Shown here one piece after another: positions 9,586 through 17,994 of a stretch of DNA of 64,000 nucleotides. The stretch lies in the NCBI RefSeq assembly GCF_001553545.1, contig NZ_CP014227.1, positions 1,284,501 to 1,348,500 of the forward strand, given 5' to 3'. The notes below the pieces were generated by a model. It searched no databases. It was not told the DNA's origin and saw nothing but the letters and a program-made list of their open reading frames with translations. This stretch comes from Capnocytophaga haemolytica (GTDB lineage Bacteria; Bacteroidota; Bacteroidia; Flavobacteriales; Flavobacteriaceae). The number at the start of each line of letters is the position of its first letter. Positions within the stretch are counted from its first letter, which is position 1. The translations under genes and the position numbers were made by a program.

Positions 9586-10065
9586 ATGAAGAATTTAAGT
9601 AGGTTAGCACTTGTGCAAGCATTGCTCAGCACCATCTCGGGGGTGCTTATCTCCAAGATGTCGCTTATTGGGCGTGTGGGGGTAAGCCTTGCTTATCGTG
9701 AGTATACCATTTTTAAGACTTGGTGGAAGACCGCTCTTTTGCTTTTTGCCATCCAAGTGGTGCTTATCGTTATTTTGCAAGTGGTAAGGAGCAAAACAGG
9801 TGCCGCTTTAGGGCGTTTGGTAGCTTTATTGCTATTGGTGGTAGGCTTTATAGGGGCTTATCTCACTTATGACGACTTTACCAACACTTCGCACAAGGTA
9901 ATGAAAGCAAGTTTTCACTTCGGGTTCTATCTTTTCTGGGCAGCGTGGGCAATAACGTGCCTGTATTTTCTGTTTTTCCATAGAAAAGGCGAAAGCAATA
10001 GCCAACACTTAGCGGCTCCTTCTGAGACATCAACTAATGAACCCCCTCTAATAACCTCTGAATAA
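9586..10065 (+). CDS. Hypothetical small integral membrane protein
   Basis: 159 residues with about four hydrophobic segments (near 5-25, 47-66, 75-92 and 110-130) and a polar Ser/Thr/Pro-rich C-terminal tail. It lies in an apparent operon with the lipoprotein gene just upstream. No family was recognised and no catalytic motif is visible. Confidence 0.7.
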   Translation: MKNLSRLALVQALLSTISGVLISKMSLIGRVGVSLAYREYTIFKTWWKTALLLFAIQVVLIVILQVVRSKTGAALGRLVALLLLVVGFIGAYLTYDDFTNTSHKVMKASFHFGFYLFWAAWAITCLYFLFFHRKGESNSQHLAAPSETSTNEPPLITSE

Positions 10066-10099
10066 TATACTCACAAAAGTCGGTGAATGCTCTGTTTTT

Positions 10100-10693
10100 T
10101 TATATCTCGTGCACAAAACCCTCACCGTGGAGGTTGTATTGCTCGTTGAGCAAGGCGGCGTTGGAGAAGGTGATTTCGGGGGCTTTGTGGAGTCCGTAGG
10201 CTTTGTGGATATGCCCAAAGAGGTGCAAGCGTGGGGTAACCTTGAGCAGAAGGGTGTGGAGGATACGTGAGCCGTAATGAAAGCCGCCTGCCTCGTCTAA
10301 AACCTCGTAAGGAGGCTCGTGAGTGATGAGTACATCGGTATCTGAGGGGATTTCGCGGTAGTAGTGGGTGGGATCTTCGTGCATAAAGAGCGGTATACCC
10401 CAGAACTTGACGCCCTCAATACTCACGCCGCTGTGGTAGAGGTAATAGCAACCTTCAGTGAGCAGGGATTATACACCTTCGACGGACTTGCCCATAAGGC
10501 AATAATCGTGATTGCCCCCGATAAAGATCTTATGGGCGTAGGGCAGGGCAACGAACCACTCGATAAAGTCGGTAACCTCAGCGGCGGAGCCTGTCATTGA
10601 CACATCACCCGAATGCATGAGGGCATAAGCCTCGGGCAGATTAGTAAGGTAGCGGTGAAGGTTATGGGTGTCGGAAATGTGAAGGATTGTCAT
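10100..10693 (-). pseudogene. Calcineurin-type metallophosphoesterase, split by an in-frame stop
   Basis: Reading from ATG 10693, the protein has all family metal-binding motifs: HISDTHN, MHSGD, GGNHD, then ITHEPP and FGHIH in the second part. A single TAA at 10469-10471 interrupts it after GKSVEGV. The same frame continues as SLLTEGCYYLYHSGVSIEG to the natural stop at 10100. There is no frameshift, so one base substitution could restore about 197 residues. As written only 74 N-terminal residues are made. It could be a young pseudogene or a sequencing error. Confidence 0.85.
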
Positions 10694-10712
10694 TGGGGGT
10701 AGGGAATAGGGG

Positions 10713-11396
10713 TTAAGGAATAGAGTTTAGTTGTTGCTCTATCCATTCTTGTTGTTTTTCCACTTCTTGCGGTAGAGGGTGGTAAAATCCAAAGCGCTTC
10801 TTTTCTTTGTGAGGTAAACCATAAAGAGTAAAGTTATATTTTTCTTGTAGCATTTTTAGGATATTATAAGCCTCTTCTTGTAACCCTTTTATTCTCGGAC
10901 TTACACCCCAAGCCAATAATACTTTTGGACTATTGCTAAGAACAATATTCAATGCTTTCCTATTTTTTGTCGAAAAAATGGAGTGAAGTGCCTCATCTTC
11001 TATGGTTTTTACATTTTTGTCTTTGATGTAGTTGATAAAATTTGTTGATTCAGGATTTTTAATGTCTGAGAGGTTGATGATGGTTGTCTGATTGAATGAA
11101 TACTTTTCCATCACTCGTATAATTTGTTTGATGGTAGGATCTTCAGTGGCATAACTAAGCGTACAATTTGGTATTGGCTGCTCCATTAGCTTTTTTATGA
11201 TATCGGTAGGGTCAGTGCTAACCACTTCTTTTTCACTCTCCTTTGCAGGACTTGCTGACCCTGGGTTCATCATAATGACCGTAAGGTCGTTTTTGGAAAC
11301 GTTGCTGCCTTTAAGCTCAATGGATAGGCAGTGTCTTAGTTCGACTTCGCCATCAGTGCTAAATAAGGCTGTTATTTCGTAATCTTCTTTTGCCAT
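10713..11396 (-). CDS. DUF1643-type protein
   Basis: Contains the DUF1643 pattern: a hydrophobic strand ending in MMNPGSASP, then EDPTIKQIIRVMEKYSF and TIINLSDIKNPES, and later VLLAWG. The family is uncharacterised and often lies in accessory regions. The start is ATG 11396 (MAKEDYEI) because a TACCTTTG box lies just upstream of it. The gene is noticeably more AT-rich than the core genes nearby and borders an insertion sequence, which fits horizontal acquisition. Confidence 0.7.
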   Translation of the reverse strand: MAKEDYEITALFSTDGEVELRHCLSIELKGSNVSKNDLTVIMMNPGSASPAKESEKEVVSTDPTDIIKKLMEQPIPNCTLSYATEDPTIKQIIRVMEKYSFNQTTIINLSDIKNPESTNFINYIKDKNVKTIEDEALHSIFSTKNRKALNIVLSNSPKVLLAWGVSPRIKGLQEEAYNILKMLQEKYNFTLYGLPHKEKKRFGFYHPLPQEVEKQQEWIEQQLNSIP

Positions 11397-11418
11397 TGTA
11401 TAGTGTATTTTTAATGGG

Positions 11419-11426
11419 CAAAGGTA
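11419..11426 (-). promoter_or_regulatory. Promoter of DUF1643 gene, -7 box
   Basis: The reverse strand reads TACCTTTG, 23 bases before ATG 11396. Confidence 0.6.
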
Positions 11427-11471
11427 AGGCTTTTTTTGTACTAAACTAAAGCACAGGGAGAAAATTAACAT

Positions 11472-12394
11472 AGAAGCTGTTTAAACTTTTTCTTATAATA
11501 AACGTGTTTAAACTTTTTTGAGGAACTTGGAGATAAACCCTAATAGGAGCATTCCAATCCAAGTTACATCAAGATACTCATATCTCATTATCAAACCTTT
11601 ATATCCGTAAAGCCAACCATTTGCTTGTTCAATTTTAAACCTATTTTTGTACAATTCTTCATCAAAATAAACATCTGGTTGCTCTCCATTTCGGGGATTA
11701 GGTTTAATATTTGCTATAATTTCTTTGCTTTCTAAAAAATCTCTAAGAGACTTACTATCAAATCCTGCATCAGCATTGAGAAACAGACCTTTGTACTCTA
11801 TTCCTGCTTCTTCTAAAAAAGCTAAGATTTCTTTTAGTACTTCTTCCATTTCATATAAGTCATTGTGATTTCCTGCTTTAGGGCTTCCCATTGCTATCAT
11901 TTGCCCTTTATTATCACACAAAAAAATACTATTGGTGGTTACGGCTTTTTTTCTTGCTTGATAACCTGCAGACTCTCCTTTTTGGCGACAACGTGTATGA
12001 CTACCATCCAATTGAACGCAAGACATATCTAATTTTCTTTTCTTCTTGCTTAATAGATTTAACCATACTCGCTGAAAACTACCATCTTTACTCCATTTAT
12101 TGAAGTAGTAATAGACATTTTGCCAAGAAATTTCTCCTTTTTCAAAATAGCTTTCAATTGGAAGCTCTCCATTGCACCCCTGTTTTTAACCTCTTGAGAA
12201 TCAATAAAAATATTGAAGCCAAATCAAAATTACTTTTAAATTCTCTTTTTCCTACACTTAAAAAGGGAATAATCCAATTATTTATTGTATCTTTGCCCAA
12301 AGTTCCTGAATTTTGGTGTTCTTTTTTTCAAACACAAAATTACTAATTTTCGGGAACTTTTATTTTATTATAAGAAAAAGTTTAAACAGCTTCT
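11472..12394 (-). mobile_element. IS5-type insertion sequence (923 bp)
   Basis: Perfect 30-base terminal inverted repeats: 11472-11501 starts AGAAGCTGTTTAAAC and 12365-12394 is its exact reverse complement. The transposase is on the reverse strand. The first 13 bases of the end are partly repeated just inside (GTGTTTAAACTTTTTTG at 11505). No clear target duplication can be fixed from the flanks. It separates the DUF1643 gene from the outer-membrane barrel gene. Confidence 0.92.
11508..12300 (-). CDS. IS5-family DDE transposase in two overlapping frames
   Basis: The long downstream frame (12185 to 11508) encodes LDGSHT (first Asp), NADAGFDS (second Asp) and RFKIEQANGW (Glu), a DDE transposase of IS5 type. 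The N-terminal part (GKDTINNWIIPFLS to LKTGVQWR) is in another frame, open from TTG 12300 to a stop at 12154-12156. The frames overlap in 12154-12185 and are related by +1 (or -2). Either translation shifts frame, as in some IS5 relatives, or an indel has inactivated the copy. No ATG start was found for the first part. Confidence 0.75.
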
Positions 12395-12404
12395 GAGTTA
12401 AAAA

Positions 12405-13190
12405 TTAAAATTCTTGCTTTTGTACATTAGCCTCAGCAGGAATATTGTCATTCGTCACTGTTGGGAGCTCTTCCTGAGGGAGAGTCCTTTCTAAAGGCAA
12501 TGCTTTCTTTTTAAAAGGTTTGTAACCTACTCCTAAAGAAAACGCAAAATAATAGCTTTGCGCCTTACTGAAATCAATATCAGGGGTGTTCTTTTCAGAA
12601 GTAAGTGGTGTAAGGTTGGTAGCGAGTCTTCCATCAGCAGTAAAAACCCAATCTCTTCTGTTCCATAAAACACCTCCCCCAACATTTAAATTGAGAACAA
12701 CCCTATTAAAAAAGCTCGTAACATTATGGTCGCCTTTTTCTAAAACAGCAGAATATTTTGCTGAAGTTAAGAATTTAGGAGCAATGCCTAATTGTACAAA
12801 TCCTCTTACGGTGCGTTTCCCTTCCCATTGTAACAGGATAGGAACCTCAGCATACCAAAATTCGTATGTTCCGCGATCAGAGAGAAGTTCTTCTATTGTT
12901 TCCTCTTGATGAAAAAACCAAACCCCTTCACGTTTGAACAACGCCTCTGTTTGCAGTGCCCAATGTGTTTTTAGAGGCACACGCATAAAAGCCCCTATAT
13001 TAACCACTCCCATATAAAACTCACCAAAAATACCTCCTCCATTTCTAATTCCCTTAGGTGTATTTGCAATTTGATGTTTCATTACATTAACTGCTATAAA
13101 CGGATTAGCAACTTTCACCCCTACGGCTATTTGACTGTAGCTAAATACCGAAATACTTAAAAGTATAGCAGTAGTTAAAAAACGTTTCAT
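12405..13190 (-). CDS. Outer-membrane beta-barrel (porin-like) protein
   Basis: 261 residues with a signal peptide (LTTAILLSISVFSYS, cleavage before QIAVG) and alternating hydrophobic/polar strands with aromatic belts. Examples are GEFYMGVVNIGAFMRVP, WALQTEALFKREG and SYYFAFSLGVGYKPF. It resembles the small Bacteroidota outer-membrane beta-barrel families. The C-terminal 35 residues are a proline/glutamate-rich polar tail instead of a final aromatic barrel strand. It lies immediately beyond the insertion sequence, and no clear promoter was found. Confidence 0.72.
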   Translation of the reverse strand: MKRFLTTAILLSISVFSYSQIAVGVKVANPFIAVNVMKHQIANTPKGIRNGGGIFGEFYMGVVNIGAFMRVPLKTHWALQTEALFKREGVWFFHQEETIEELLSDRGTYEFWYAEVPILLQWEGKRTVRGFVQLGIAPKFLTSAKYSAVLEKGDHNVTSFFNRVVLNLNVGGGVLWNRRDWVFTADGRLATNLTPLTSEKNTPDIDFSKAQSYYFAFSLGVGYKPFKKKALPLERTLPQEELPTVTNDNIPAEANVQKQEF

Positions 13191-13235
13191 AATATATTTA
13201 GTTAAAGATTATTCTTACTTCTTATCTCTTACCTC

Positions 13236-13519
13236 TTATCTGTTACCTAAGTCTAAGTATTTTTCAAAGTAATCAGCGATGTCCTTGAGTTCTTTTCGGT
13301 AGTGATCATCTTCTTTTTCGGTGAGGATACCATACCCATAACGGCGGAGGTGTTGTAGTATTTCCGAGAGTCGGTTGGTGGTGATTTTTAGGGTGATAAG
13401 CACGTTGTTTTCCGTGCGATTAGAAAGATAAAGCCCCAAGAGCTTTCCCCCGTTTTCCTCTACGATGCTGCTAACTTCAGCAAGTGAATAGTTAAGAGTG
13501 TCTGTATATCTTATAGGCA
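13236..13519 (-). pseudogene. C-terminal remnant of a CBS-domain (AcuB-like) protein
   Basis: The residues from about LNYSLAEVSSIVEENGGKLL through ITLKITTNRLSEILQHLRRYGYG to KYLDLGN match the C-terminal ACT-like part of flavobacterial CBS-domain proteins of about 220 residues. The two CBS domains that should precede it are absent. Upstream the frame runs into the DUF262 remnant in a different frame. It has no promoter or start of its own that looks genuine. Confidence 0.6.
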
Positions 13520-13866
13520 TAACTACCACAAAGCCCTATATATAAGGCAGTCAGACGTTGCTGACCATCTAAGATAGCATAAAAATCATTTAGACGATCT
13601 GTACTGATATGTTCATTATGTACTTTATACCATTGTCTATATTCATTGAGAAATTTATAGAATGTAAACTCGGATTTTGTTTTTCCTCTAACTTTCCAAA
13701 ATAACATAGAGCTGATGGGATATCCTTTCATCAAGGAATCAAATAAGTTTTCGATTTGTTCTGATTTCCAGACAAATTCTCTTTGAAATGAAGGTAGTAA
13801 ATATTCATTCCTGTCAATGTGTTCTAATGCTTGACTAATTGTAATTGGTGATTGAAATCCTGACAT
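13492..13866 (-). pseudogene. N-terminal remnant of a DUF262 (GmrSD-type) protein
   Basis: From ATG 13866 it encodes PSFQREFVWKSEQIENLFDS and ILDGQQRLTALY, the two diagnostic DUF262 motifs; DGQQR is the NTPase-like active site of the ParB/Srx fold. Intact proteins have several hundred residues, but this one stops at about 124, right at the junction with the CBS remnant. DUF262 proteins occur in GmrSD-type restriction and other defence genes. This copy is broken, and the start is set by the TAATTTTG box upstream. Confidence 0.72.
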
Positions 13867-13911
13867 AATTAAATATATTTGTTTAAAATTATAACTTCTC
13901 TTTTCCTGCCG

Positions 13912-13919
13912 CAAAATTA
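13912..13919 (-). promoter_or_regulatory. Promoter of DUF262 remnant, -7 box
   Basis: The reverse strand reads TAATTTTG, 46 bases before ATG 13866. This shows that the 5' end of the broken gene is still the original one. Confidence 0.5.
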
Positions 13920-14046
13920 CCCCTTTCTCCCCACACTTCCAAATCTTATTGTGTTTTTTTTTACAGCAACACAGCGCATTAAAACAACAGCTACATTTTC
14001 CTATAAAAATGCGAAATTGTAGTTACCCAAAACCGTAAAAAAGCCC

Positions 14047-14090
14047 AAAGTGAACCCAACGTGAACCCAGAGTGAACACCATGTGAACCC
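14047..14090. repeat. 11-bp-period direct repeat array (GTGAACCC)
   Basis: Four units of exactly 11 bases at 14047, 14058, 14069 and 14080, each with core GTGAAC (AAAGTGAACCC, AACGTGAACCC, AGAGTGAACAC, CATGTGAACCC). It lies in the 230-base region between the DUF262 remnant promoter and the WYL gene's 3' end, which holds no gene. Confidence 0.9.
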
Positions 14091-14148
14091 CACATACCCC
14101 GTATACGGAATATTTTACTGCTTTTAGGGGGCTTTGGCAGTAAGGCGG

Positions 14149-15021
14149 TTATTCTAAAAGCCCATCAGGGGAGAGGACTTCTACCTTCTCGCCATAAGAG
14201 CGTAACTCTTGCAGGAAGTCGTAAGTGGGGGCTAAGTGATAGCGGTAAACGGCGTAGTCTTCGCCCTCTTCGATGAGCGTTTGGCTGTGGTGTAGGGGTA
14301 GGTCGCGGACGTAGTGCTGCTGCCCAGCAGTAAACTTGAGGGTGATGTCCTCTGCTGGGGTATCGTCTACGATGATGCCAAAGGCGTCTTTGAAATAGGT
14401 GTCGGGGGAGAGGGAGACGAGCGGAGGCATTGCAAAAGTGTTGTCGGTGAGCGTACAAGCGCGCATACGGTCGAGGGCAAATATCTTTAGCTTGTCGGCG
14501 GCTACATCGAGGGCAACGACATACCACCGCCGCTTGAAGAGTTTCACAAAACAGGGTTGCAGGCGGTAGGTGAGGGTGTTGCCGTGCCAATAGTTGTAGT
14601 AATCCACCTCGAGTTCGCGCGCCTCGCGTAGGGCTGCAATCACTGTGGCGAGGTGTTGCTCGCCTGAGGGGACTTCCTCGAGCACAATACGCCCTTGCAG
14701 CTCGGTGTCATCTTGCACCCAACTCTGTACGGCGTACATACTCAACAGCCACTTGAGGGCGCGGTTAGCGTGGCGACCTTCGAGGCTCTCAGCGTCCTCG
14801 AGGTAGTAATGGTAGCGGTTGTCGCAGCTGATGAGCACCTCAAACTCTGTTTCAATGGCTTCTATCCAGTTGCGGAAGGTGCGTTTGGGCAAGTCCTCGC
14901 CCTCGCTGAGCGAGTAGGCAGCGCGCCATTTGCGGTTGATGTCGGTGAAGGTGATACCCTCGCTGCCCGCTTGATTGACGGTATTGAGTAGCCATAAATA
15001 CCTTTTGTATAGTCCTCTCAT
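14149..15021 (-). CDS. WYL-domain transcriptional regulator
   Basis: Residues 1-70 resemble the helix-turn-helix start of WYL regulators (SLSEGEDLPKRTFRNWIEAI). The middle and C-terminal part is a WYL domain (YRLQPCFVKLFKRRWYVVAL, DRMRACTLTDNTF), a sensor domain thought to bind nucleic-acid-like ligands. A WCX-like C-terminus follows. Length is normal at about 290 residues. ATG 15021 is chosen because a TATCTTTG box at 15048-15055 lies between it and the upstream ATG. It is a solitary gene, and its targets are unknown. Confidence 0.85.
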   Translation of the reverse strand: MRGLYKRYLWLLNTVNQAGSEGITFTDINRKWRAAYSLSEGEDLPKRTFRNWIEAIETEFEVLISCDNRYHYYLEDAESLEGRHANRALKWLLSMYAVQSWVQDDTELQGRIVLEEVPSGEQHLATVIAALREARELEVDYYNYWHGNTLTYRLQPCFVKLFKRRWYVVALDVAADKLKIFALDRMRACTLTDNTFAMPPLVSLSPDTYFKDAFGIIVDDTPAEDITLKFTAGQQHYVRDLPLHHSQTLIEEGEDYAVYRYHLAPTYDFLQELRSYGEKVEVLSPDGLLE

Positions 15022-15047
15022 ACTGTTATGGGTTTTAAAATTCGCTG

Positions 15048-15055
15048 CAAAGATA
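15048..15055 (-). promoter_or_regulatory. Promoter of WYL regulator, -7 box
   Basis: The reverse strand reads TATCTTTG, 27 bases before ATG 15021. Confidence 0.65.
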
Positions 15056-15167
15056 CGGCAATAGTTGTGCCAAACCAAAGCACAGGAGTAAAAAAAATAA
15101 AACAGCCAGCACTTCCGTACTGACTGCTTTGTTCATATTCTAAAAATTAATGACTAAAAGCTAAAAC

Positions 15168-16127
15168 CTATTCGCTACCCCTATCTTTCAGTAGCTGTGT
15201 AAGTTTGGGTACAATCTCAAAAGCATCGCCTACCACACCATAGTCTGCGGACTTGAAGAAGGGTGCCTCAGGGTCGCTGTTGATTACGAGTTTTACCTTC
15301 GAGGCATTGACCCCCGCTAAGTGTTGTATCGCCCCTGAAATGCCAATGGCTATATAGAGGTTCGGTGCTACAGGCTTACCCGTTTGTCCTACGTGTTCGG
15401 AGTGGGGTCGCCAGCCCATATCAGCTACGGGCTTGGAGCAAGCAGTGGCAGCCCCCAATACATCGGCTAATGCTTCTATCATCCCCCAATGCTCCGCTCC
15501 TTTGAGCCCACGACCACCTGAGACGATGATCTCTGCATCGTCCAAGGCTACTTTGCCACTATGGCGTTCTACGTTAGTAACTGTGTATTCTGCTTCAGGC
15601 AAGGTAGGAGCAAATACCTCTACTGTCATTGCTGTTGTGGGCGATGTTTCTATTGGGAAGGCATTATGTGCCAAGCTGAGTATCTTCACAGGGGTGTTGA
15701 TGCGCTCAATAGCAATCCCTTTGCCTGAGAAAACACTGCGCTTTACACTGAAATCAGGGGTGGTTTCAGGTAGTGAGCTTACGCCACTGACATAGCCTGC
15801 ACCGAGGCGCGCCGCTATCATTGGGGCGAGCGTTCTGGCATTGACGCCACTGCTAAATAGGAGCACCGTACTGCCTTCCTGTGCTGTAGCTTGGGCTAAG
15901 GCAGCTACCACGGGGCGCGCTGCTGCTTGCGTGAGCTGAGGGGCATTTAGCTGCAACACCTTATCTACACCATAAGCAGACAAAGGCGCGACGTCCTCTA
16001 CGTTTACGGCGAGGGCTACTAATTGTGTGCCCAAGCTATTTGCTACCTTACGCCCATAACTGGCTACCTCTGTGGCAGCCTTCTTTATCTTTCCGTTCTC
16101 GGAATCTACATATATAAGTACTGACAT
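15168..16127 (-). CDS. etfA: Electron transfer flavoprotein subunit alpha
   Basis: 319 residues. The C-terminal FAD-binding domain is clear: VSGGRGLKG, ADMGWRPHSEHVGQTGKPVAPNL (here in two pieces, ADMGWRPHSEHVGQ and TGKPVAPNL), then YIAIGISGAIQHLAG and the ending VVGDAFEIVPKL. With EtfB it passes electrons from acyl-CoA dehydrogenases to the membrane quinone pool. It lies 6 bases after etfB in the same operon. Confidence 0.96.
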   Translation of the reverse strand: MSVLIYVDSENGKIKKAATEVASYGRKVANSLGTQLVALAVNVEDVAPLSAYGVDKVLQLNAPQLTQAAARPVVAALAQATAQEGSTVLLFSSGVNARTLAPMIAARLGAGYVSGVSSLPETTPDFSVKRSVFSGKGIAIERINTPVKILSLAHNAFPIETSPTTAMTVEVFAPTLPEAEYTVTNVERHSGKVALDDAEIIVSGGRGLKGAEHWGMIEALADVLGAATACSKPVADMGWRPHSEHVGQTGKPVAPNLYIAIGISGAIQHLAGVNASKVKLVINSDPEAPFFKSADYGVVGDAFEIVPKLTQLLKDRGSE

Positions 16128-16133
16128 ACGCTT

Positions 16134-16880
16134 CTAAATTACTTTTGCTTCGTTGTGTAATAAATCGATAAGTTCTTCTAAGTTGTTGGCATCTACCATC
16201 TTTACGGCTTGTTTGGGAGGTAATTTCTCATAAGAAACTATTTCTGTGGTTGTGCTTACCTCCTCAGGAGCTACCACGGTGATTGCCTTTGTGCGGGCAG
16301 CCATCAGGTTGCGCATATTCGGGATGCGGAGATCGCGCTCAAGGGTAAGCCCCTTTTGTCCTGCGATCACTGCGGGCAGGCTGACTGTAAGGGTTTCCTT
16401 GCCGCCCTCTACTTCACGTTGTGCGGTGGCTGTATTACCCTCAATATCCAAGCCTACGCAGCGATTTACGAAAGGCAACCCTAAGAGCTCCGCTACCGTG
16501 CCGCCTACCATCGCACCGTTGTAGTCAATGGATTCTTTGCCACACACAATGAGGTCGTAAGCACCCTCACGGGCTACCCTTGCGATCTGTTGTGCTACAA
16601 AAAAGCTGTCCTTAGGGGCAGCATCTACGCGGATAATATCATCAGCCCCTACTGCTGAGGCTTTCCTCAGCACAGGCTCCGTATCTGCGCCGCCTACATT
16701 CAGGAGGGTAACGGTGCCTCCGTGTTGCTCCTTGAGTATAATAGCCTTCGTCAGGCAGAACTCATCTGCGGGATTGATGATAAACTGCACTCCTGTGGGG
16801 TCAAACCCCTTGCCATCGGCTGTGAAATTTATCTTGGAAGTAGTGTCGGGCACACTACTGATGCATACTAAAATCTTCAT
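16134..16880 (-). CDS. etfB: Electron transfer flavoprotein subunit beta
   Basis: 248 residues, normal length. It has the N-terminal MKILVCISSVPDT, the AMP-binding region with VCGKESIDYNGAMVGG, and the downstream recognition-loop segment RDLRIPNMRNLMAARTKAI. It is the first gene of the etfBA operon and is followed closely by etfA. Confidence 0.96.
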   Translation of the reverse strand: MKILVCISSVPDTTSKINFTADGKGFDPTGVQFIINPADEFCLTKAIILKEQHGGTVTLLNVGGADTEPVLRKASAVGADDIIRVDAAPKDSFFVAQQIARVAREGAYDLIVCGKESIDYNGAMVGGTVAELLGLPFVNRCVGLDIEGNTATAQREVEGGKETLTVSLPAVIAGQKGLTLERDLRIPNMRNLMAARTKAITVVAPEEVSTTTEIVSYEKLPPKQAVKMVDANNLEELIDLLHNEAKVI

Positions 16881-16936
16881 AAAATTTAATTATTTAATAT
16901 TGAATTACTTGCCTCTTTTCAGGCGAATTAGAGGGG

Positions 16937-16944
16937 CAAAAGTA
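16937..16944 (-). promoter_or_regulatory. etfBA promoter, -7 box
   Basis: The reverse strand reads TACTTTTG, 57 bases before the etfB ATG. Confidence 0.5.
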
Positions 16945-17303
16945 CAAAATAATTTTTAATGGGCAATAAGTAAAGAGTAATGAGCCGTGAGAAACAAGCT
17001 GCGAGAACCCAAAAGCGAGAGCCCAGCACCTCCACTAACCACTAATCACTGGCCCCTAACCCCTAAAACTTACAACAGTAAAATATACACTGTCGGAGGA
17101 TAGTCGGAGGATAAAACCACTATTTTTGAAAGGTTACCCTCTAAGAAAACGGTATTTATTGGTTTTATTTGCTAACGAATATTTATTTGCAGAAATAAGC
17201 TATAAATCAATAATTTTATTACAACAACGCAATACATTTTTGTGGTGAGTTATTTTCGGTGCAGAAATTATTCATTATACATTGTTCATTATAAATTATT
17301 TTG
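16945..17303. other. Intergenic region, no gene
   Basis: About 360 bases between divergent genes. It contains dispersed words (CCACTAACCACTAATCACTG near 17034) and the two-unit 11-bp repeat at 17092-17113. Near 17270-17300 are ATTATACATTGTTCATTATA-type words. No coding frame was seen. Confidence 0.6.
17092..17113. repeat. 11-bp direct repeat (GTCGGAGGATA x2)
   Basis: Two perfect 11-base copies at 17092-17102 and 17103-17113. The same period as the arrays at 7138 and 14047, but an unrelated sequence. Confidence 0.85.
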
Positions 17304-17311
17304 TATCTTTG
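17304..17311 (+). promoter_or_regulatory. Promoter of methyltransferase gene, -7 box
   Basis: TATCTTTG with TTG at 17282-17284, 19 bases upstream. The start codon is ATG 17328. Confidence 0.7.
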
Positions 17312-17327
17312 CCTGAAAATAAGTACT

Positions 17328-17987
17328 ATGCAGCCACCTATATCTGATATGGCTATGTTGGGCAGGCTACTACGCTGTCCCTCAGGTGATAAAGCCATCG
17401 CCCTTGCCGACTATATGTTCGCCTCTAATGAAACGATGATTGCCTCTACCCTCGCACAACTTCAGCTCCCTGAGAATGGAACGCTTTTAGAAATAGGCTT
17501 TGGCGGGGGTGGACACCTGTCTGCACTTTTCACCAAGCTGCCCACAGTGCATTACACAGGCATTGATGCCTCAGCTGCGATGGTGGCTTACGCCCAGAGG
17601 CAAAACGCCAGTTACACAGAGTCAGGAAAAGCGCGTTTTCTCTGTGCTTCACCTGAGAAACCCCTATCACTCACAGGCGTTTTCAACGCTGCTTTTATGG
17701 TGAACGTACTCTATTTCATCAGCGATCCTAAGGCGTATTTCACTGATCTCTACACACACCTTTCACTAGGCGGACAACTACTTATCACTTGTATTGATAA
17801 GGCATTAGGGTCAAAAATCCCTTTTGCACAAGAGGATTTTACATTCTATGACGTCGATGAAGTGGAAGCCATTCTCACACCCATTGGTTTTACCCTAAAA
17901 GATACAAAAACATTCACCGAAACACTGATTTCAAAAGATGGAAAGCGCATTGAGCGACGCTATTGGGTGGCTTCTTTTAAGAAGTAA
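17328..17987 (+). CDS. Class I SAM-dependent methyltransferase
   Basis: 219 residues starting MQPPISDMAM. SAM-binding motif I is LEIGFGGGGH at about 47-56, followed by YTGIDASAAMVAYAQ (motif II acidic residue) and AAFMVNVLYFISDPKAYFTDL (motif IV region). The fold is complete but the substrate cannot be told from sequence. It converges with the acyltransferase gene, with only 7 bases between the stops. Confidence 0.85.
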   Translation: MQPPISDMAMLGRLLRCPSGDKAIALADYMFASNETMIASTLAQLQLPENGTLLEIGFGGGGHLSALFTKLPTVHYTGIDASAAMVAYAQRQNASYTESGKARFLCASPEKPLSLTGVFNAAFMVNVLYFISDPKAYFTDLYTHLSLGGQLLITCIDKALGSKIPFAQEDFTFYDVDEVEAILTPIGFTLKDTKTFTETLISKDGKRIERRYWVASFKK

Positions 17988-17994
17988 GTCTATG

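Noticed and set aside
12288..12295. TATCTTTG on the plus strand inside the insertion sequence
   Set aside because: It is the complement of transposase codons and no rightward gene follows; the next gene is on the other strand.
14165..14590. Arginine- and histidine-rich reading frame on the minus strand
   Set aside because: It is a shadow of the WYL regulator in another frame; composition is not protein-like and it has no start signal.
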